Assembly: GCA_947359465.1 (NCBI GenBank)
Contig: OX375873.1
Span: 92,959,978 to 93,023,977, forward strand
Length of the DNA stretch: 64,000 bases
From: Metellina segmentata
Taxonomy: Eukaryota; Arthropoda; Arachnida; Araneae; Tetragnathidae
Direction: 5' to 3'
Part shown: piece by piece, positions 57,598 to 64,000 of the stretch
Layout: each line of letters starts with the position of its first letter
Numbering within the stretch: position 1 is the stretch's first letter
Notes under the pieces: generated by a model
Seen by the model: only the letters and a program-made list of their open reading frames with translations
Told to the model about the DNA's origin: nothing
Databases searched by the model: none
Program-made: the position numbers and the translations under genes

Positions 57598-59876
57598 TTA
57601 ACCCTCTAAGAAGTTTCACCAAGATGTCTCGTACAAGATCTGGTTTGCACATGGCAAAATGTCTTGGCCATCAAGAGCTGGCTCTTTTGCTTGTAACAAG
57701 ATACCTTGGATCTGCAACTATTCTCACATCGGGAGTGTAAATCCAAATAGGAAAATCAACTTGTCCCTTGCCTCGAACTGATGACAGATAGGAACATATT
57801 TCTGCATCAGAGGCTGGGTACTGTAGGGTTATTTTTGACGCAAAGATAAATCACGAGGAGAGTTAATCCCATACATATCTAAATAAAAATAAATAAAAAT
57901 TAAATGATCTTGAACAGTTCTTACCTTTATGCAATTATAAATTATTCTTTAATATTTTTCTGAAGAAGTTTTTTAGATAATTATTTTCTGATAATGGTTT
58001 AGAAAGTTGCACACACACACATCCATGATTCCGAATATGAAAAAATCCCTAATTCCAACAGCAGACCTAGCGTACACATTTGACATTTAGTTTCCGATGT
58101 CTATGTCGTTAATTTTAATACCGCCTCCATCCATAATCCTATCTGAGTGTCCCACTATCATCCTAATGCAATTTCCAACATTATAAAAAAAGACTAACAA
58201 TCCAAAAAGTGAAAGACAAGCTTTATTTATTTATCCACAGCGGTAAAATCCATTACCAAATCGAAAAATCACAAACTTCCTCTAGGGAAAGATGGTGAGG
58301 AAACAAGGCCAGCGCACATTTAGTTATCCACTAAAAACTCCATAACCTTAAAGGTAAAGATGCTCATTCCCAGATGTATAGGCAAAGTGACTTATGGCTC
58401 ATACTCCCTATCTTATCAGAACTCCAACTTGTAGACGCCTGGGTCTTACGGACATATCTGGGTTACAGAATAAATAAATATTTATGGCGCGGTGATAGTC
58501 ATCAGTTGCCAGCGGTAGGGGGTGGGTCTGTTTTTACCACAGAGACGAGATTTCTCTACCTCCACTTTAATCTCGTTTGTGGAATCCGTAACAGTTGATA
58601 CCGTATTTCTCTTTGAGTTTTTCCCCCTTTAGTTCGGAAAGGGATGGGGCAGAGGAGGAAAAGAATAAAGAAAGATTCCGAAAATTCCTTCACATTTTTC
58701 GTCCAATTTATTCCGAATAATATATACGCTGGCGGGCGGAGTTGGTTTAGGCTCCGTCCTTTGCTCACAGCGTAATGTCGAATAAAATGGAATGAGTCGT
58801 AAACTGAACCGTCCACGGATTCATCCAGATTGAGTCGGTTGTTACTGGTTTACGTGTGCTTTGTGCGCGTATTAATGGTAGAGTTGGCATTAGTATTCAC
58901 AGTTACATTAGCGCAATTTCATGCTTGGTAAAGTTTCAGATAATAAATTTACTGTAATGTTTCTGCAGGTAAATATGCTTGGTTTCATTAGATATCATTT
59001 TAAGAGAGTCGTGTGTTAACATGCTAGTTGTAGGTGGCGTAATCTCGATTCCTGTAATTTACCTTTTATATATTTCTCTCTTCTCGTGTCAGAAACTTTC
59101 CTTGAATGTGTGCGCTTGAAGGATGTCTGTCTTGTGTTTGGCACAGATTGGCTAAACTCTTGCTACGTGAAACCCTACACATCGTAGGAAATCAAAACTG
59201 AAAAGTTCGTAACGTTTATTGGAAACGAATTATAGTGTAACAGGCGTCTGTAACTTTGAATAGACTAAGAAAATACGCGGAAGTATTGTGAGTAATGGAT
59301 TGTAAAAGTGGATGTATTGTTTAATGTAGATGCGTGTGTATTGATTAATTTGCGGGTAAATTGTTTATAGTGGTTTCGTCCACTGTTCTAGCAACCTGCG
59401 GGTTCTATTCTAACTAGAGGCTTTTTCTGCCAAGCTAAATGTATGTGGCACTGATGCAGCGATGCATGTTTCCTGTGTGTATTCTGAAAGTAACGTCATT
59501 TGTTTAATTTTCTAACACACTTTGAGCATACATGATGCTTTTTTCTGATGTGTTAGGCTATAATTTACTATGCTGATAAAATAGAGTCAAACATCCTAAA
59601 ACTTCAATACTAATATGAATATATCAGAGTGTGTTTGGATATTTATAAATTGGAAGCTATTTAACACTGCTATGGTATTTACCTCGGCGAGGTATATCGT
59701 CATTCTTGAAACTGACCACATCACTCTCTGAAAAAAATATCTCGTCATTAGAAAAAAGCAGACCTTTATTTCGTCATCAGCAATCTACCATCTTTCTGAC
59801 GAGGTATCTCGCAATTTTAAAAATTTAGTCGAATCTTGATGGACGAGATACCTTGTCAAAACCCCTTGAAGATTAA
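57598..59876. mobile_element. Second TTAA-flanked inverted-repeat element of the 45-bp family
   Basis: TTAA at 57598-57601 precedes CCCTCTAAGAAGTTTCACC, and the right end reads in reverse as TTAA (59873-59876) then TCTTCAAGGGGTTTTGAC. Arms carry degraded 45-bp units (caagatgtctcgtacaagat at the left; ggacgagataccttgtc, gacgaggtatctcgc and tatctcgtcattagaaaa at the right). The 2271-bp interior lacks a transposase. The right arm near 59690-59872 is the better preserved. Confidence 0.6.
58990..59420. repeat. Dispersed copy related to the 15.2-16.7 kb repeat
   Basis: gtctgtcttgtgtttggcac and gattggctaaa resemble ctcttgtgtttggcacggct near 16670. gtaggtggcgtaatctcgat and ctagcaacctgcgggttct resemble the block at 16560-16600. 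The copy is partial and diverged. Confidence 0.45.
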
Positions 59877-60229
59877 AACAAAGATTCGCTTCTGTTACTG
59901 ATTAGTATATGAACAGTTGAGATTTTTTATTTGAAAATTCTAGAGAAATATATCTAGCAAAATTAGAAGTCCAGAATTTACATCTTTCAAATCCTGACCG
60001 CATTCATATATACCTTCTCTATAATAACCCCCAAGTATTAGATAGTGAACTATTATAAAATATATTCTATCGATTTTACAAATATTAATACCGCTTGCAG
60101 CTTTGAAACCAGTAGCACATTATCTTTCAAGCTCATTAACCGTGTATTGGATAAAGTAGAAGAAAAGATGAGTAACAAAGTTCCTATGTATACCTAATTC
60201 TTTCTAAATAAAAAACACAATTTGATTAG

Positions 60230-60790
60230 AAAAAATTCCTCCTCCCGTGCTTTTTCTTCCAAACATTTCCAATTTTTTTCAAAAGAAATTTTCGGTCCCC
60301 CTGAAGTTTGAGATGAGGCAGAGCCGGGGAAAGAGCGCAAAAAAAAAAGTTCCCATTCTTCGCCTAATACAGTAATACCTTTTGAAAAATTGCGCCTATC
60401 TCGGCGAGATCCTGCCGCAACTTCAAAATACAAGATTAATGTTTCTTAAAAGAGTGTCCGAGGATCTTCTTATTTATTTGCTTTTACCCCACATCTGCTA
60501 CCCCAAAAACTTTACCTCGTTCTCTGTATCTATCTCCTGCAAATAAAACGGTGTAGTAACATCCTGTACGTTTTTTTCCTGCCTTTGTTCTGTGAAACTC
60601 CAACTTTGGTTTTCTTCCCCATCTCTCTGGAAAGGCCGGTACATCCCCGAGGTTCCCAGCAATAGGATATAAACTCGTTCTGAGATTACAGCTTTATTGG
60701 ACCTGTGGGAGTGATACGCGGACGAGTGATGGCATGCGGGAGATAAGCATAAAAGATCCAGATGGGGATCCGTTTCTTCATAATATGCAT
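60230..60790. other. Less AT-rich stretch, nothing recognised
   Basis: A 79-codon minus-strand frame (60433-60194) is charged and not similar to anything I know, with no promoter or splice support. The sequence is otherwise unique by eye. Confidence 0.3.
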
Positions 60791-60799
60791 TATAATTCC

Positions 60800-62460
60800 C
60801 TTATAATAACACGTGGTAGGCAACGATGCAAGAACAGTATCTCAATTTTGGTTGCTTACAGGAAACTAAATAAAATGAGAAAATTGTTTAGAGAGGTGAC
60901 TTTAAATTGACCTACTGACAACTCCAGATTCAGAATTTTATTCAGTGTTCTGTAACTCAACTCCAAGCAATTTCAATTGTTCTGCAGACTTTTTGTCCGA
61001 ATTTTGAAAACTGCAGTCAAATCAAATGGAAAACAGACGTAAAACACAATTATCGTCTAAATATGTATTACATATTTATAGAAAAACATCAAAATCAATT
61101 CATTCACTTTATTTATAATAAAGGTATACTTTCAGAATTTGCAATTCTGTCGATAACTTTTGAGGTTAAATATTTTGTCATTGAAATGAATTTATAAAGT
61201 GTTTGGAATAATTTGGGCGGTAAATGGAGGTTGTACCGTAGCTATAGAAAAGAAAACAATGTGTGTCAAGGAGCGAGCTTTACTTTGGAGAACATCGTAA
61301 CCTATGATTGAAAAAAATCTGTTACCAACATTTGCCAACATTTTGATAAAATTAAGGAAAAATTGTTCTATAAAGCCTTTGCTGTGCGACTTACGTCGCA
61401 GATTAAAGCACTTTCTGCTCCCGGACTGACAACGATTTTGTTGTAAGTATAGAATCTCAATCTTACCTGTCATTAAGAAAATAATAATACGAAAACAGTA
61501 TATTTCACGAAGGAATGTGACGATTAATAACTTATATAATTCCCTACTAATAACTCTTGCTCCCAATGCAAGAATCGATAATTTATTTTAGAAAACTAAA
61601 CAAAATGATGAATTTTAGTTTAAGGAAGACATATGCTTTTTCATTACGAATTATCTGTTTTTTCAATTAAATTTAGTTTAGCAAACTAAATAAAATTTTG
61701 AATATTAGTTTAAAGAAGAGATATGACGTTTAATTACTAATTATATGTGGTTGCCATCAATGCTGGTATAGTATATCAGTTTTAACTTTTTTAGTAACTA
61801 AATCTAGAACTTGTTTAAAGAAGCAATGTTATTTTTAATTACTATATTTTTTATTACAATGCCTTACTAATAACCAATGCAAGAATTGTATCTCAGTTCT
61901 AATTAGTATTAATAAACTATAAATGAAACTAGAAAAGTGTGTGTGTGTTTGAAGTAGATATATAATTTTTAATTACTAATTACCGGTGATAGCCGTCAAT
62001 GCTATTCTCAATTTTAATTGCTCTTAAGAAATTGAAACTATAAAGTGTTGAAAGAAGAGACGTGACTTTCAATTTCTTCATATTCATTATACCCTACTAA
62101 TAATCCATGTGATGGAAGAATAGTATATCAGTTCAAATTAATATTAAAAAAATTAATTAAACCAGGAAAGTGTTTGAAGTACAGTTATAACTTTTAATGA
62201 CTAATAACCGGTGGTAGCCGTCAATGCTTTAATAATATCTCAGTTTCAATTGTTTTTAAGAGATTGAAACGAGAAAAGTGTTTTAAAAAGATGTGGTGCG
62301 TTTTAATTCCTTCATATTCATTATGCCCTAATAATAATTCGTTGTAGCTATCAATGGAAGAATATAATCGGAGTTTTTATTGTTTCTTAAGATCTAAATG
62401 AAACGAGAAATATGTTTAAAGAACGGATGTGAGTTTTAATTGTCACATATTCAGCAACAT
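60800..62460. repeat. Degenerate tandem array, ~110-130-bp units, interrupted
   Basis: A recurrent order of blocks is seen: ggtagccgtcaatgc, aagaatagtatctcag, a ttaattgtttttaaga stretch, aaactaaatgaaacgag, aaaagtgtttaaagaag, then gacttttaattactaat. Anchors lie near 60820, 61563, 61756, 61880, 61997, 62110, 62220 and 62350, giving mostly 110-130-bp spacing. About 600 bp of unrelated sequence (60920-61540) separates the first unit from the rest. Confidence 0.75.
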
Positions 62461-63277
62461 TAGAAATTTCGAAATAGAGAAAAAAAACATTTCTTTCAAT
62501 GGAAGGCTTCCAAACTTACGATTTTTATAGGATAGATTTTGGAAAGTTGCATATTCGAATCGCCTTACTGGGTCACCTATTTGTACATTAATGGGTGATT
62601 GTTAAATCTTTAAAAACGATTGTGAGAAATTGCATACATTTTCATAACTAGGCTCGTATTAGGGGGACTATTGGTAAAATGCGAGTGATATGCAGTAAAT
62701 AATTTAATGGACGAACCATTTATGATGTGTATAATGTTTCTAGACTAGAACTTTATAACGCGAAGTAGCTATAATTACAAGAATAAAAACCGCACAAGAA
62801 TATAAATAATATCATCATTTAAAACGAATTGAAACAAGAAAATTGAAGTTAGGACAGGACTTTTAACTGATGTATGTTAAGCGAAGCTTCGAACTTCTGT
62901 AATTTTTTCAATGGAACCTTTTGTAATTTAGGACTTTTGCAGTATATGGATGCTATAACATACAAACTACACTGTCAACACTTTTAAGGTATGGTGTTTT
63001 ACATTTTTAACACTAGAACAGCCGGACTTACCTAAAATCGCCATTGCGGGGGTCAACTTGACCCTCTTAAGAAATGTAAGCCATATCGAAGTAAATTTTT
63101 TAAAATTGATAACGGATGTTGAAATGACAATATATAAGAGTTTTTATAGTTTTTTTTTAGTTTTTAGAGTAAGGTTTTTTTTTTTAACTTTTAAGTTTTT
63201 AGAGCTAATTTGTTTTTTCCCCTGAAAATATCATGTTTCTGGAATGACAACAAACAATTACAATGTATGACAATATA

Positions 63278-63319
63278 TAATGTAATGTATAATAGTACAC
63301 AATATTATACATTACATTA
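63278..63319. repeat. Perfect 17-bp inverted repeat inside the piggyBac-like element
   Basis: TAATGTAATGTATAATA (63278-63294) and its reverse complement (63303-63319) flank gtacacaa. A further related copy, caatattatacataacattc, follows at 63349-63368. They lie between the transposase 3' end and the element terminus. Confidence 0.88.
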
Positions 63320-63525
63320 CACTATATTCAAATGTATAATATTGCACAATATTATACATAACATTCTACTACATTGGAATAGATAGTACACAATATTCTT
63401 TCGCAGTAGTTCGGGATAAGAAAACAAACAAAAGATGCAAATGCAAATAATACAAATTAGCACACACACATGTTTCAAATTGATATTGCAAAGAACATAA
63501 ACTATGAATAAACACATAATGGGTT

Positions 63526-64000
63526 TCAAAGTTCAATAGACATTAGCGCAGGTGGAACAATATGGACGCTTGACAGTGACAGCACACATTTATCACATAT
63601 TGGTTTCTGGCATCCCTCAGAACTGGCAGAAGTCTTATATTCTGTACCTAGCAAAGTTAAGAGGCACATTTCTTTCATTTTGGAGTCTGTACTTGAACAA
63701 TTGGGGGCATCTGTTGAGCAAAGCACCAAGTCCTAGTTCTTCTACGAGTGCGAGAAAAATTGTCGATGTGAAATTTTGGAGCCCGGGGATTTCTTGAAAA
63801 ATAGCCAAGCATTGAGTGCAGTAATGTCAAGGACGTCATAAAAAATATGAAGAAATGACCTGCGAGTTCCATATCTCGTAGTATATTTCCTTAGCATCTG
63901 ATCTACTACATTTACTATGATTGTAGTAAGTGACATTGTGCGAATTCTTTGCTCTGTTTGCAAGCACAATCGTGCGCATGGTGCCAATAATCGCGACATT
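63526..64000 (-). pseudogene. piggyBac-like transposase, C-terminal part, frameshifted
   Basis: The frame entering from the right edge includes VVDQMLRKYTTRYGTRRSF and FYDVLDITALNAWLFF, the conserved region around the last catalytic Asp and following helix of piggyBac transposases. It then loses frame at about 63742. A second frame resumes with KTSASSEGCQKPICDKC, typical of the C-terminal Cys-rich zinc-binding domain that contacts the terminal repeats. At least one frameshift and premature stop break the gene, so it is inactive as read. The N-terminus lies beyond the window. Confidence 0.75.

Larger units (their letters stand above)
63011..64000 (-). mobile_element. piggyBac-like transposon, right part off the window
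   Basis: The left border is TTAA (63007-63010) followed by CACTAGAACAGCCGGACTTA and the subterminal palindrome GGGTCAACTTGACCC (63050-63064), a pattern known from piggyBac ends. The minus strand then holds the 3' part of a broken transposase. The other end is outside the window. Confidence 0.75.

Overview
This is a strongly AT-rich, gene-poor, repeat-rich piece of animal nuclear DNA. GT-AG introns, TATA-box promoters and tRNA-derived SINEs make it eukaryotic. The mobile elements (Tc1-like, piggyBac-like, hAT, Helitron, a Ty3/gypsy LTR element) and a cuticlin-type ZP exon pair point to an arthropod. The Tc1-like transposase remnant near 41 kb reads like copies I associate with spiders, so an arachnid, probably a spider, is my best guess; this is inference.

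Layout. (1) 1-29.2 kb, plus strand: two internal exons of a zona pellucida (ZP) domain gene, at 1872-2050 and 29057-29196. Both have good splice sites, their reading phases match, and together they encode the whole ZP-N subdomain with its four cysteines. The intron between them is 27,006 bp. It holds a hAT element with a perfect 8-bp target duplication, several SINEs, two small Helitrons, a threefold ~490-bp tandem repeat, copies of a TTAA-flanked inverted-repeat element with 45-bp subterminal repeats, and a recent Ty3/gypsy insertion (21676-26723) with two apparently identical LTRs but a truncated integrase. A few less AT-rich unique islands lie between these and could be regulatory.

(2) 29.2-36.9 kb: no host exon recognised; a 564-bp Tc1-like deletion derivative with near-perfect 26-bp terminal repeats, a fragment of a retroelement C-terminus with a CCHC finger, and AT-rich filler.

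(3) 36.9-48.2 kb, minus strand: two intact single-exon paralogues about 10 kb apart (36964-37872 and 47152-48084). Each has a TATA box, a signal peptide, an acidic linker, a YAP-x-WKG motif, a methionine-rich stretch, one hydrophobic segment and a C-x5-C ... C-x3-C C-terminal domain. I do not recognise the family. A degenerate Tc1-like transposon lies between them.

(4) 48.2-64 kb: no host gene recognised; SINE pieces, two diverged tandem arrays (53.8-55.5 and 60.8-62.5 kb), a second full TTAA/45-bp-type element (57.6-59.9 kb), and a broken piggyBac-like transposase running off the right edge. If the ZP gene continues past the window, the two minus-strand paralogues are nested in its next intron on the opposite strand.
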